This document shows positions 36,216-48,446 of a DNA stretch of 64,000 nt, one piece after another. Made by a program: the position numbers and the translations under genes. Origin of the DNA: Mytilus edulis. Its lineage: Eukaryota > Mollusca > Bivalvia > Mytilida > Mytilidae. How positions within the stretch are numbered: position 1 is the stretch's first letter; the number at the start of each line of letters is the position of its first letter. The notes beneath the pieces are model-generated. The model was not told the origin of the DNA. It saw nothing but the letters and a program-made list of their open reading frames with translations, and ran no database searches. Location: NCBI RefSeq assembly GCF_963676685.1, contig NC_092355.1:65293006-65357005 (forward strand). Direction: 5' to 3'.

Positions 36216-37580
36216 TATATAGCCATTCTTCTCCCATGCCAGTTTTCCCCCGGGGAAAAACCTGGCATGAGCCATTTTTTCCCTTGGTAAAATTTTGGAT
36301 CATTGCAGTTCTTCCCCCGCGGAAATTTGGCAATACGTATACATAATAGTCACTTTTCCCCCATGCCAATCTTTCCCCCATATGATAGATTTCATTATTT
36401 TCATATAGTCTGAAAATTAAATCCAACAGAGTTAGAATTAGATTTTTATGCTGACAAATATTTAAATGTCAATTTACATTTAAATTAATCAATTGTTCGT
36501 CAGTCTGTCTATGTGTCCACTAGTCTGTCTTTATTTTCACCAGTCTTTCTAATAGTCCCCTAGTTTATCTACATTCTCCACAGTCTGGCTATGTGTTCAC
36601 AAGTCTGTCTACATGGTTACCAGTCTGTCTATGTCCACTAGTCCGTCTACATCTTCAACGGTCTGTCTATGTATCCATTAGTCTTTCTTCAACTATATAT
36701 TCTGTCTACATGTCCACCAGTTCTTCTCCGTGTTCAATAGTCTATCTTCATGTTTACCAGTCAGTGTACATTTCCAACAGTCTGACAACATGTCCACCAG
36801 TCCGTATATGTGTCCATCAATCTGTCTACATGTCTACCCTACCAGCCGATCTATATTTCTACCATACTGTGCTTACTTGTCCATCAGTCCGTCTAAATTT
36901 TTAACCGTCAGTAATTGCTTTTATTGTGTTGATTGTCTGATCGTCCGAATCTTCAACATGCTGACATTTACATGCATTCTTTTGACCTAAAAATTACTAC
37001 ATATAGGTGTATACTCCATACTAGTACCCTCATGCTTTGAAATGCCAAACAGTTTTCGTTGGGGTTCATTATCACCCAAGGAACATTTATAATATGTTTC
37101 GCCACAACAATTCACGTTGCAGGTTTAGTTTTTCTGACAACAGGCTAGTATGACGAGTTAACTTGTATTTCAATGATGCAAGTAAAGCTTCAAAAATAAT
37201 ATTCTTATCTATCTCCGGTTGAAAAACTATCGTTTCATAACTATACTAAATAGACATGTTTTCGTAGTTAATGTCTGTCTCTGCGTGCTTTTTTGTATAT
37301 GAACTGTAGCATTGTCTCATACATAAAAAAAAATCGTTCGTAGTTATTTCGTTATTAAAGAACAACCAGTCTGACGTCGCCGACGTTATATTACAAGGGG
37401 GAAAAATTAGCTTCCCGTGCTATTGGGAGGAAAATTTGGGCTAATCCTGGTTTTCTCCCCAACACGCTGAGGGGGGAAAGTTGGATCATGCCAATTTTTC
37501 CGGGGGGGGGGATTGGATCAATCCAGTTCCCCCCCCCCCCCCCCGGAAAATTGGCATGGGGAAGAATGGCTATAGGACCC
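36216..37580. mobile_element. Foldback element with poly-C/poly-G arms
   Basis: 'tatagccattctt' at 36218-36230 is the exact reverse complement of 37562-37574. From there inward both sides carry 'cccatgcc', 'ttttccccc' and their complements for about 170 bp, irregularly. The right arm has long G and C homopolymers near 37502 and 37530. The loop holds a 20-bp minisatellite. The ORFs in both arms come from the repeats. Confidence 0.65.
36493..36908. repeat. 20-bp degenerate minisatellite
   Basis: About 20 copies of a unit like 'agtctgtctacatgtccacc', period 20 with occasional indels. It lies in the loop of the foldback. The plus ORFs at 36593-36990 are this array. Confidence 0.85.
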
Positions 37581-38164
37581 GGAACGGGAGAAGTCCAGGT
37601 GACCATATTTCCATGCCCCAGTCAACATTGTCAACCCTTGAGATGTTCATAGTTTTGACTCAGTATTATGTGCAATAAATTGTCAGAATGCATGTTTTTC
37701 ATCGGTTACCGCAGAATCCCCCCTTTTTTGAAATTAATGGCTATGGGACTTGCTAAAATCAGAGACATATATATGTCTCTGCTAAAATATATAATCTCCT
37801 TTTCTTTATGAATGAAATATTGTAATATCATCTGGTGCATGTATGTTCAATTATAATCACTTAACGGCATTTTTAAGTGGTTCAAATAAATATATATTTG
37901 TTTATTGTATTGCATTGAATGGTATTGTATTACATTCTAGATACCCGTATGTAAAAAGGACTTGTCGACAGTCGATTATGTCTGTGTGTTTACATATGAA
38001 ACGAAAGTGGAAATTCATTTTAACCAAGTGAACAATTGTTTTTTAAAGGTAATTTTAATTATTTCTGATAATATATGTATTGATTATTTAGACAGTAATT
38101 TAAGTATCTTATAATCTACATTTGTGTGTTAATACACGATTTAAACTTTTTACAAGAATATCAT
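37581..38164. other. Intergenic, no gene seen
   Basis: A short palindrome 'agacatatatatgtct' lies near 37763. Nothing else. Confidence 0.4.
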
Positions 38165-38340
38165 AGGCTCTGATTGTACTGATTAATAAAAATGGGGCGT
38201 ACCAAGGAGGCACCCTATGGCCGAACATTGGGTTTTATGTGCATTTCTCAGGCTTATAACTGTCGGGTTCCCTGTTTTTTTTTATGTGCCCCTCTGGCCC
38301 CCGTCCATTGTTGAAAGTCCTGGATCAGCCACTGCATGGT
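38165..38340. repeat. Small dispersed element end
   Basis: Ends in 'ggatcagccactgca', similar to the ends at 38641-38655 and 39270-39285 ('gggtccgccactgc'). The three tails within 1.1 kb suggest one family of short elements. Confidence 0.4.
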
Positions 38341-38525
38341 GAAAGGTATCATATGTTACACATATAGGCCTTCCCTTTGGGGACCTCATTCGGAAATTAT
38401 AAAAAATTATTGTATTGGTATATGGCACTTGTAACACGTTAGCCTACTTTTTGATCAACTTTCTTTAAGTAATTAAACATTGCTACATGTATCTGGTCGT
38501 ACAGGCCATACTTCCTTGTAATGCT

Positions 38526-38657
38526 CAGCGGATCCAGGGGAGGGTTCCGGGGGTTGGAACCCCTCTTCTTTTTTGGACGATCAATGCATTTGAATGGGGA
38601 CATATAGTTGGACCCCCTCCCTTTGTCCTTTTAAAATGGCTGGATCCGCCCCTGTTT
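38526..38657. mobile_element. MITE-like element with GGATCC ends
   Basis: The left end 'agcggatccagggga' and right end 'ggctggatccgcccctg' are imperfect inverted repeats. The ~131-bp interior is G/C-rich with inverted 'gggggttggaacccc'. I recall the terminal phrase as common in marine invertebrate DNA. Confidence 0.6.
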
Positions 38658-39429
38658 AAATCTGGTCGTAAGTGAATACTTCCTTGTACTTGTCCCATAT
38701 CTGTTTCCTTGGTATACAAAAATAAATATGTAATAGGACCAAAGACTATTGCCAAGACTAATTTGCCAGTAGGACAACGTTTCAAGTAATTATTTTACTA
38801 ACTTAAAGTTATTTTACTCAATTAATAGTAAACCAAATAGAAAAGATGGACTAATCTTAATACAATCTTTTGGTGTAAATTGCGCATATTAATTCCTTTA
38901 AAGAAATTTATTTATAAACTAGTCTAACAGGTTTTTCAATCGTCTTTGGTTACCGTCCCGTAAAATGATTTGTAATAGCTATAAGTATTCTTTCAATAGG
39001 AAGCTAACAAAGATAAATCTATTTAAAGGTCCATCTAACAAAGAAGTAAGCATAACGTCCTTATTGATTGTACACGCACAGGTATCAATGACTCTAACAT
39101 TTAAAACTGATCCAGTCAGGTGAACTAGACACAGATTATTGATTTATCATGTTTATTTCCTTTCAAAGTTTGCGTGTAACCCTAAGCATCATATAAATCG
39201 TGAGTAGCATGAGAATTTTTTTTTTCGATCAAAAGGGGAGAGATTGTACGCTCTAGACGTCCCCTCATGCCTGGGTCCGCCACTGCAACTTCTTCTCTTC
39301 CGTTTTAGTTTCCGCACTCCATCATAATATAGATGAATATATGCCGTGCATGCGTGGGTAAAATTTACAATTTTATATTTACATCAAAAAATTAAAAAAA
39401 GAAATAATAACTTGTTTTTGATTTTCATG
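38658..39429. other. Intergenic; a further element tail near 39220-39290
   Basis: Only 'cctgggtccgccactgcaac' near 39268 resembles the neighbouring small elements. Confidence 0.35.
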
Positions 39430-39606
39430 ATCACTGTACATACAAGATAAAACTATTTACAAGGTGTTACATTACATGGTGTAGTATTGGTTGAGAACAG
39501 ATATAGGAATCTGTTCTCTGAATTATTCAACTGTGGTACATTGGACAGCAGTAACTGGTAAAAGGTTCCATTGGACGATTGTCCTAGGATAGAATGAAAA
39601 TTTATA

Positions 39607-40080
39607 TTAGTCTTTTTTTGCCTGTATGTGCCTGAATGAGTGACTGTGAGTGTCTGATGGTATTAACAGGTTCGTGGGGTATATTGCTACTTGGTGGTGT
39701 ATAATTTTAAAGAAAAATATAAGCCTTATTCTTCTTAGTTCAAGTGTTGGCCAGTTAAGATGGTTAAGCATGTTTGTCACAGAGCTGGTGTTATGATATC
39801 GATTACATATATACCTGGCTGCACGTCTTTGGACCATTTCTATTTGTGATTTTTGAAATTTTGTGTGTGGGTCCCAGATGCAGCTACCATACTCTAGCTT
39901 TGGTCTCACAAGTGAGATATAGGCCTTTTCTTTAACTGACTGCGAGCTGACTTTAAGGTTTCTTTTGATAAAATTCAGTTGTCAAGTTAGTTGCATTTGC
40001 TGTGATGTTATCATTATGTGTTTGTTAAATTTCAAATCAGTTTGTATTGTTAAGCCAAGATATTTAGTAGATGTTTCTTG
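39607..40080 (-). pseudogene. Non-LTR retrotransposon remnant, end of ORF2
   Basis: The minus strand encodes KYLGLTIQTDLKFNKHI, a frameshift, then NFIKRNLKVSSQSVKEKAY, RPKLEYGSCIWDP, IEMVQRRAARYI and LELRRIRLIFFFKI. These are the conserved blocks after the RT domain of jockey/CR1-type ORF2 proteins. The ORF stops at 39607 with a likely 3' UTR down to about 39430. The 5' portion, including the catalytic RT motifs and endonuclease, is absent upstream of 40080. It is 5'-truncated and frameshifted, and cannot move on its own. Confidence 0.85.
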
Positions 40081-40494
40081 CTGCAACCTCTTCTTCTTCC
40101 AGTTAAGAAACCGGATTTAAAACTGAATGTGATTGGTTCCGGCATCCGCGCGAAAAAAAAACTTATCTGACTTAAGATTTTCCGGAGAAACAACTCCTGA
40201 AACGAGTTGTATATTATGCGCACCCGTTTCGCGCCCCTGACCAAAATATGCTTCCTGTGAAAGAAAGTGTAAAACTTACGATTTTGGTAAAAACCTACTC
40301 AAAGATATACCAAGGTATTGTGAGAACACAGATATTCCAATTAAGATATAACACCAACAATACTTTATTTTATAAATATATTTAATTTTAAAACACTTTT
40401 TTCCTCGTAACTTGTTCTGTTCATGTCAGCCGCTTACGATCACAAAATGACTTTTGACCCCAATATCAGTGCCCAATATACCTAAAATATATAT

Positions 40495-40830
40495 AGAATA
40501 ATACATGGCAAAATCCGTATCGCATGCTGCATCACAACGAGAAACCAATATCAGTCCCGAGGGCCGAAGGTCCCGAGGGCTGATATTGGTCGAGTGGTGA
40601 GGGGGGATAGGAAGGGTCCTGATCCCGAAACCCCGGCTTAAAAACACGAAATCCCGAGGTCCCGAATTTAAATAAAGTAAATCCCGACGTCCCGAAATCA
40701 GAAAAAAGAATTCCTGAATCCCGAAAGTGTCAATCCCGAAATCCCGAGCTTAAAAACACGCGATCCCGGAGTCCCGATAAAGGTCCTATCCCCCCTCAGT
40801 GGTGATACGGATTTTGCCATGTATTATTCT
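40495..40830. mobile_element. TIR element with 'cccgag' internal repeats
   Basis: 27-bp perfect inverted ends at 40495-40521 and 40804-40830 ('gatacggattttgccatg' on the right). Inside is a palindrome 'gtcccgaggg..ccgaaggtcccgag' (40554-40580) and about ten 'tcccga' words. 336 bp, no ORF of its own; the minus ORF at 40426-40647 crosses it by chance. Confidence 0.8.
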
Positions 40831-40979
40831 GTTTATCATATATTATCAAGTCAGAAGCATGGAGTCAGTTTCACTAAAAAACACTTACGAGTAAGATTGA
40901 TCGTGAGCCATGCACAATTCAGTATACTTACAATCATTCTTAGTCGTAAGTTTTTTTTGTGAAACTGACTCCTGTTATT

Positions 40980-41215
40980 TAGTGGTTATCGTTTGCTTAT
41001 GTGTTACATATTTGTTTTTTTTTTTGTTAATTTTTGTCTGCATAGATTAGGCCGTTGGTTATCTCGTTTGAATCGTTTGACATTGTTATTTCGGGGCTTT
41101 TTATAACTGATGGTATGGGCTTTGCTCATGTTGAAAGCCGTAAGGTTGTTAATTTCTGTGTCATTTAGGTCTTTTGAGTGGAGAGATGTCAACCATACCA
41201 CATCTTCTTATTTAT
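40980..41215 (+). repeat. Dispersed repeat family A
   Basis: 'gtttgcttatgtgttacata' through 'taggccgttggttatctcg', 'atggtatgggctttgctcat' and 'ataccacatcttctt'. It matches the reverse of the unit amplified at 51656-54187. Confidence 0.75.
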
Positions 41216-41635
41216 AATAAATGCATTGAACAAAATGACTAAAACCACTAGACTCCTATCATTTTCTGGATTGCCCAAAGATAGATATGTTATTATTCTA
41301 TTTTTTCATGATATATTCATCTTTTGTCTTAGATTAAAAATAAAATTGTAAAAGAACCCAAAGTCATCGCCTTCTATCCTCTCGGCCCCAGTTGAAAAAT
41401 ATCAATATGTACATCAATTTAACAATCACAGTGTACAATATGCACCAATTTACTCAATGTTGTAAATAATAATATGAAATTGAATGGTACTACTCTTTAC
41501 TGCATAAAATTTATTTTACAACTAAAAGGTTTTAAAAAAAATGGACGTTTATGTAAATTTTGAAAGTCAGCAGCCAAGTTTACACATCAATAATTTCTAC
41601 TCTTATAATCCTCAACTATTTTTTTGTGCTCCACG
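41216..41635. other. Intergenic, no gene seen
   Basis: AT-rich, nothing supported. Confidence 0.4.
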
Positions 41636-42320
41636 TATGTAGTAAAGACGTCCTCTCAGTACCGGAGCAAGCATTAAGTTGTTCCCTTGTCTGTCTATAA
41701 ATACGTACATACATAAATTGTAGGTCCGTCCGTCTGTACGTTCCAAAATTGGTTTCCGATCTCTAACTTCAGTTTGCCTCAACCAAATGTTAAGAAACTT
41801 ATACACAATGCTTATCTACACAAAACACATGGCAAATGATATAAAACTTATACACACTGTTCATTACCACAAAACACAGATAGAGTTTGAATGTTGATGG
41901 TGCCACTTTTCCAGTTCAAGAGTTATGTCCCTGCACTAAAGCAAAATTGCTGAATTGTTCGTTTCTGTTCTCTAACTTTAATTTGCTTCAACCAAATGTT
42001 AGGAAACTTATAAAACAATGCTTATTAGCACAAAACACAGACCCAGTATGAATTTTGGTGATTTATTTTTTCTGTTCTAGGGATATGCTCCTTTACAAAT
42101 GAAAAAAATGCTGATATTTTGTTTCCAATCTCTAACCTGAGTTTGTCTCAAATCAATGTTATGAAATGCATATACTATGATTATTGCCACTAAACTCAGT
42201 TTAAGTTCAAATTTTAGTAGCGTCACTTTTAAAGTTCTTGAGATATGTCTCTGTATAACTTTATATATTAGCGGGGGAATCAATTGAGTCCCTATGTCAA
42301 TGGACACATTCTCCATTTAT
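41636..42320 (+). repeat. Dispersed repeat family D with internal tandem units
   Basis: Begins with 'ctcagtaccggagcaagc' and 'gtccgtccgtctgt', then has at least three diverged units of about 150-180 bp ('tctaactt.agtttg', 'caaatgttaagaaacttata', 'cacaaaacacag'). It ends near 'caatggacacattctcc'. A reverse copy is at 882-1235. Confidence 0.7.
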
Positions 42321-42635
42321 TTAAGTTAAATTATTCAATCTTTGGGTGAAGAAAAAAAATACGGAAATTAATTGAAACCTATAGTCATAAATAACATTCA
42401 TTATGTCTATTCATCAGATCATGCACAATTGATTTTGTTTTGAAAATAACAATAGAGAAAAAAATGAACATTGTGAAAACGAGGGGAGGGGTACATGTCA
42501 TAAGGCTGTTGTTAGCAGCAAATAATATTAGATTATTATACAGTATGCAAAACTAAAAAAAATATGTATCTGCTGTCTCTCTTTTATATGAAAATACATA
42601 CTTAGATATGCATAAAAATTATTTTATCTAATTTG

Positions 42636-43225
42636 CCATGGTTGCTAAGCAAGATATTATATCATGGATACGCTCCTGTGTAACCATGGAAACACTGAAT
42701 TCAGAATTATATTAGAATTGCACATCGGCACCATAGGTACTCATAAATATCTTTTAGTTCCACGTTTCAAGCTTAAAAGTTACACTCAGTGATACTAAAC
42801 AGTTTTAAATGTTCTTCAACTGTTTGCTTAAAACTAACTATGCGTTGCTAAGGAAAACTCGGGTTGATTTGACGGATTATATAGATCTATAAAAAATCAA
42901 ATTGTTTTTTCATGCAAACATTGTTACTAAATATATTAATATAGGAGTCGACTTAATATGAGTTGTATGATGATATTTGAATTTTTCATTTTTTGTGTGG
43001 ATATCATTGGATAAGAAAGTACTTGTGTGTGGTCACTAGGCAACATTGTGGTTGTTAGGTTGCTATTAAGAACTTTTAAAAATGAAAGACACAACAATAA
43101 TAAATATTCAAGTGTTTGTTAACACATTAGCATTCATTTTAATAGATTCAGTAGTCGTTTCCTAGGGCAATTGCAATAAATTTGGATATTATAGTTCGTG
43201 TTATAAAAGCCGTTGCTAGGCAACC
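42636..43225. promoter_or_regulatory. Cluster of RFX X-box-like motifs
   Basis: Seven matches or near matches to the palindromic X-box (GTTNCNNNGNAAC type): 42641 gttgctaagcaag, 42680 gtaaccatggaaac, 42844 gttgctaaggaaaac, 43032 gtcactaggcaac, 43051 gttgttaggttgc, 43157 gtttcctagggcaat and 43212 gttgctaggcaac (exact palindrome). RFX factors bind such sites at ciliary and other genes. No gene start is visible nearby, so it may instead be a decayed repeat with this motif as its unit. Confidence 0.4.
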
Positions 43226-44220
43226 AAATAATCACATAAACACAAAATGTTCCACATTTTTTAAAATCACTATGCATAGACTAATGATGGATTGAATATG
43301 AAGTCATTTGAAGAGGGGGCAAAAAATGCCCCTTATCATACCTTGTCCTTTGAAATATTTTTCATACATGTAGATAAAATTAGAAATAGTTTACTCATGT
43401 TTTAAAGTATTTTTTTCAATTTTTTTCCCTCATATTTTTAAAATAATTGTCTCAAATAAAATTTTCTCCTACATGAAATAAGATTTTCGAATTTTCATTG
43501 AATAAATTATGTTTAATCATCACTCGTTTACAACGTAATGTTACGTAAACTTGGACGGACCAGAAATTACAAAGTTGGTAGTTTTATTTATATTTTTCAC
43601 TTTTCAATAAACTTCAAATTAAAAAAAATTAAAAAAATAATATTTCTGAAGCCACAACTCAGGCCTGAATGGGGACTTTAACGACTTGAATGGACATCAA
43701 TCTTATGGTTGGATTCATTTAAACATGTGAATTATTTATTCAATGGATTTCCTTCTTACTTTTTTAAAGTCGAGGCTAGTCATTTAATTAAAATCAACCA
43801 AGTTTTAAAGAATTATATGTTTGTAATAAAAAAAAAGAGGATCTAATCCATAACATTAACAGACATCAAAACAAGAAATTCTGTATATTTTTTTAAAATT
43901 TATTTATCTTCATAAGTAATCACTGTTTAATTGTATATCTGAATCCTATTTTGGTACTCTCGCCCAAGGTGACACTTGCTACCACAAGTAACATTTTATT
44001 TTTTACATTTGCATTTGAGTTTTATTGTAAAGTTGCTAAATATTCTAAAACAATTGTCCTCCAGCATTATGTTTATTTCCAATATCTTCAACTTCAGTGA
44101 TCATAATTCAATTAACATGATTAATGTAGTACTGATCGACATGCTAAATACAAGAGATTAACAGATTTAATTAGCGTCATTTTTTTAAATAATTGAATAA
44201 AAAATATATATAAAGTTTTT
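43226..44220. other. Intergenic, no gene seen
   Basis: AT-rich with many poly-A and poly-T runs. The ORF at 43976-44161 has no features. Confidence 0.4.
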
Positions 44221-46840
44221 ATACGCCCGTTAAAATTTTGACGGGACGTATTATGGTATACAAATGTCCGGTGTCCGTCCGCCGTCCGTCTGTCCGGCGT
44301 AAACATGTCGCACCGTAACTTGAGAACGACTTATCCAAATTTCATGAAACTTAATATAGTTGTTTCTTATGATGGTCAAATGATCTGTATACTTTTTGGT
44401 GAAAATAAGATTTAAACTTTTTGAGTTACGGCACTTTATAACTAAAACAGGGGTGTGTTTTTTTCACATGTCGCACTGTATCTCAAAAACCATTCTTGAT
44501 TATGACTTAAAACTTTAAACACTTCTTAGTTATATTAATCTCAATATCTGTATACTTTTTGGTGATGATTCAAAATTTCATTTTTGAGTTATTAAGTATT
44601 TTGTAAAAAAGGGGGAGGGTTTTTTTTACATGTCGTGCCATATCTCATAAACTATTTATGATTATTGCTTAAAACTTTACACATGTCTTTGTTATATTAA
44701 TCTCAATATCTGTATACTTTTTGGTGATGATTCAAAATTTCATTTTTGAGTTATTAGTATTTTGTAAAAAAGGGGGAGGGTTTTTTTTTACATGTTGTGC
44801 CATATCTCAAAAACGATTTATGATTATTGCTTAAAACTTTACACACTTCTTTGTTCTATTAACCTAAAGATCTGTATACTTTTTGGTGATTATTCAAAAT
44901 TTTATTTTTGAGTTATTGAGTATTTTGTAAAACAGGGGAGGGTTTTTTACATGTCGCGCCGTATCTCAAAAATAAGTTATAAATGATTATTGCTTTAAAC
45001 TTTACACACTTTTTTGATATATTAATATAAAGATCTGTATACTTTTTGGTTTTGATTCAAAATTTTATTTTGGTAATATTTAGTTTTTGTAAAACAAAAC
45101 AGGGTGGGGGGTTTCACATGTCCCGCCGTGTCTCTTAAACAATATATGGTTATTGCTTAAAACTTTCTCATAAACTATTCATGATTAGGCCAACCTTAAA
45201 AATATGTTTGTTTGCAGTTTTCCGACTGTACCTTCAGACTGAAGGGTCGGTAGGTAGGAAAAATATTTTATTTTATCAGCCAAAATACAGTTTAAACAAG
45301 CAGTTACATTAAACCAAGTTTCTTGTGAAGAAGAAAAAAACATTTTAAAACAACAAACACTGGACATGCTGAAAACCAACATCAAATGAACAGGTATTTT
45401 CAGATAAAAAACTTTTTAACCAAAATTGAAACTTGTGTCATTATCCAATTTATGACATAAAATATGGTATAATTATTAAATACTGGAACACTTATAAACA
45501 AGGAATGTCATTATGACTAGAACTGTTTTAAAGAAATATATTCAGACATGTTTGCTTCTTGACTAGAATGTTTTCATGAGTAGAGTATTTTCATCGGAAA
45601 AATGTAGATATTAAAGATTTATAAGACAATGTATTAAAGAGTGTATTTTTAATAAAAAAAAAATAACCATTGAATCTTCCTCAATTGAAAAAAAGGCAAC
45701 TTGAAAAAAAAGTATTAAGACATTCGACTGTTTTCATATTTCTAACAATATTTAATTATGTGATAAGGTTATATTTTTGCCAGGCTTTAATGAAAACCAA
45801 AGAAATCTAAAGTTTGGGGTGAAATCCATAGCACCCCATTAAAAGTAAATGGTCTGTACTGAAATGTTTTTAATGCATAAAAAAAATTGGCAGCATAGCT
45901 CCTAAGGACATGTTTTAATTGAATTCACACAGGCCACACAGTTTGGGTATATTTAATATTGTAAGAAAGAGAGTAATTGCAATGAGTGGGGCAGCCCCCC
46001 TTATCCTAAAGGAGCATACTCATTGCAATCGAAGATAGATTTAATATAGAGAGAGTATATTTATTTTTCAAGCTAACCATTCATTTTCTCTACATCTTTG
46101 TGTAGTTAGGGTTGCTTCTTATTGATTTGGCATGATCTATATCCATTAACATTTCAAATGAGCCCATTTCTCCGTACAGGCGTGTTTACAGATATCCATG
46201 AAGATTTAAGTCAAGGAGGAGTGTTTTCGTCTTTGTCGTCTTCACAACGATTTGTAGAAAATATGCCATACTTCAAGCTGCTGTCGAATTATTTAACCAC
46301 TGAAATTGGTTCCATAAAGTCAGGCTCCACAGATTCTGTACCCGATTTGTTTGAGACAGAATGGTTATCGTGTCAGTTATATGAATATCCGCTGCATCAT
46401 CGTCAATGATATCATCACACATCATTACATGTGCCTGAATCTGTATAAACAGTATACTAATAAACTTTTTTGTTTGTTATTTGTCTTAAAATTGACACGA
46501 GACGACAGCGTAAAGTACTCCTCCGTTACTTCATGGATACCTGTAAACAATTTCCATGTGCTTTATCATTAAATGGTCACATGAACGCTTGATGGGAAGC
46601 TAAGAAAAACCGAACTTGAAATGCGTAATTGACCCAGACTTTAAATCATTTCCGGAAAGGACCCAAAGTTCCGGATCGCGTCAATAGAAGTATTAAAAAA
46701 AATTTCTTCAAATTTAAAGCAATAAAATTTTCACAGCCGGGAGGATTTTCAAGGGTCGGTCGGTAAACTGCAAACAAACAATATTTTAATTTAAGCCTTA
46801 TTGCATAAGACTTCCACATAAGACGTCGGGCGTATCATGC
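44221..46840 (+). repeat. Dispersed repeat family E (tandem-core element) interrupted by an insertion
   Basis: Starts 'atacgcccgttaaaatttt' with a 'gtccgtccg' stretch and ends at 'gtcgggcgtat' (46825-46835), giving short inverted ends. Six subrepeats of about 160 bp start with 'acatgtcgc.c.gt' at about 44304, 44466, 44629, 44793, 44949 and 45116, each with 'ctgtatactttttggtg'. The segment 45188-46797 is foreign to it. Confidence 0.7.
45188..46797 (+). mobile_element. PIF/Harbinger-like DNA transposon, non-autonomous
   Basis: TTA at 45185-45187 and 46798-46800 flank ends beginning GGCCAACCTTAAAAATAT and (reverse) GGCTTAAATTAAAATAT, both followed by 'gtttgtttgcagttt.ccgac'. A 3-bp TTA target duplication with GG-starting ends fits PIF/Harbinger. 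The 95-codon plus ORF at 46122-46409 (SLSSSQRFVENMPYFKLL) has no transposase or MYB-like motif I can recognise, so a coding role is unproven. Confidence 0.65.
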
Positions 46841-47615
46841 GCTCATGGCGCAGCTGTTTATTATTTCAATTAAAACTTTTTTATACTAATTTGACAGTTA
46901 AGTTATATTGATCTGTTATATGCATTTGTATCTAATAAACTTGGCCAACTTCTTAATATAAATCAGACCGTACATGTACGGTCGGACACTATCGTTACAT
47001 TGACTTTATAGATTGGTTGTACGCTTCAAGTATATTTCAAACAAACAACTTTGTATGAAGTATTTTCATTCACTTCCAATACTTGTTGCTCGAGAGCATA
47101 CATGAAAACATTCTGACTATCAGCAAAATAAGTTTATAACTTCATTAGAACGTGATGAATATTGCCTTTAGTTCATGTTCCATCCATTTATCATGTTTAT
47201 TGCATTAATTGCATTAAAAGCGTCATATTCCATTTCCAAATCACTTGTCTAAATTATTTATTTTTGAAGCGGATTAGCTACATGTATGACAAAAATCCGT
47301 ATTCGTACCATAATACCAGTTAAAGTGACATGACACAAAAAATAACTCCCATTAGACAGAGCCTGTCTAATAATACAGTGACGTGACACAAAAATAACTC
47401 CCGTTAGACATCCTTGCTAATAACAGGCCTTCATGCTATTATGAATTTGTCCTAAAACTCTTACACTGAGCTATTTATGGTACTATGGTAGGTTAAAACT
47501 CTTCTTTTTTTCATTCATGACAAGTTACTTGTCACAAGTATACATATTCAGAAATGGTTCAACCGATATTTATATAAATGTGAAGAACTGAAATTGAGCT
47601 ATTTTATATTTTCAG
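46841..47615. other. Intergenic; short duplication
   Basis: 'gtgacatgacacaaaaa.taactcc' is repeated at 47324 and 47381 (about 57 bp apart). No gene. Confidence 0.4.
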
Positions 47616-47795
47616 TTTAAAGATCTACTGTTCGTTTTATTTGATTCAAGTCCAGTCAATTTATTACTTAGTAAAGGTAAGTGAATATTATAGTCAAATT
47701 GTATTGGATCGTTAAGTTATTTGTTTTATCGAATGAAATTCAGAAATATATTTCAATTGTAAATGTTAAAATTCTTAAAGGGGAGATAATCAAGA
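47616..47795 (+). repeat. Single-copy relative of the 33-bp array's founder segment
   Basis: 'attcaagtccagtcaattta' then GTAAGT and, further on, 'aaatgttaaaattctt' with 'aaaggggagataat'. The same order appears at 48331-48480, where the last unit is amplified. The segment 47616-47676 has an acceptor, a donor and an open frame, so it could be a small exon. Evidence for that is weak. Confidence 0.4.
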
Positions 47796-48164
47796 GCTAG
47801 CTGGTTCATTCTAAGTAGCATTACACCAGTTCTTTTTTTTAATTCTTTTTAAACAGGATTAACTTTTTGCACTCATCTACTTTTGTTAAATAAATTGGAA
47901 ACAAGAAATAACATGATATAATTTAACAAAATGAAGTGCATTTGTTAGTGAAAACTAAACAAAACATTACAATCATTACAATGTGAGTTGCTTAAAGAGT
48001 AAGAGTTTTTAAGAAGTCACTTGTGGTGTAGGAATGACAGATTGGATGTTTAATGTCAATGAGACAGCAACCATTCAATGAAAGAGGTCAACATTGTATT
48101 CAACCATTGCAAACTATCTTTAAATTAGAACTATCGCTGAGTGTGTACTTATTAATTAGCAACA

Positions 48165-48300
48165 CAAGTGCCACATGTGGAGCACCCGAGATAACCCCAA
48201 ACTGTTGAGTGTTGGTGGGTTTCCTGTTGCTCAGTCTTTAACTGTTAATTTTGTGTTTTGTGTACTGTTGTTTTTCTTTTTATTTTTTAGCCATATTTTT
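48165..48300 (+). mobile_element. Penelope-like element tail, diverged
   Basis: 'gcaacacaagtgccacatgtggagcacc' (split here as 'gtgccacatgtggagcac') through 'ctgttgtttttctttttatt' and 'tttagccat' matches the 3' tail at 17855-18020 with deletions. The preceding ~80 bp ('caatgagacagcaaccattc') is another repeat scrap. Confidence 0.65.
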
Positions 48301-48446
48301 AGTTTGAACATCTATTATTTGTATTTATTAGATCCTTGTCCAGTCAAGTTGTTATTATAGTCAACGTGATCCTTGTCCACAACAAGTTGTTATTATAGGT
48401 AAATGTACATTATATATGTGAACTATATAGGATCATTTACTATTGA

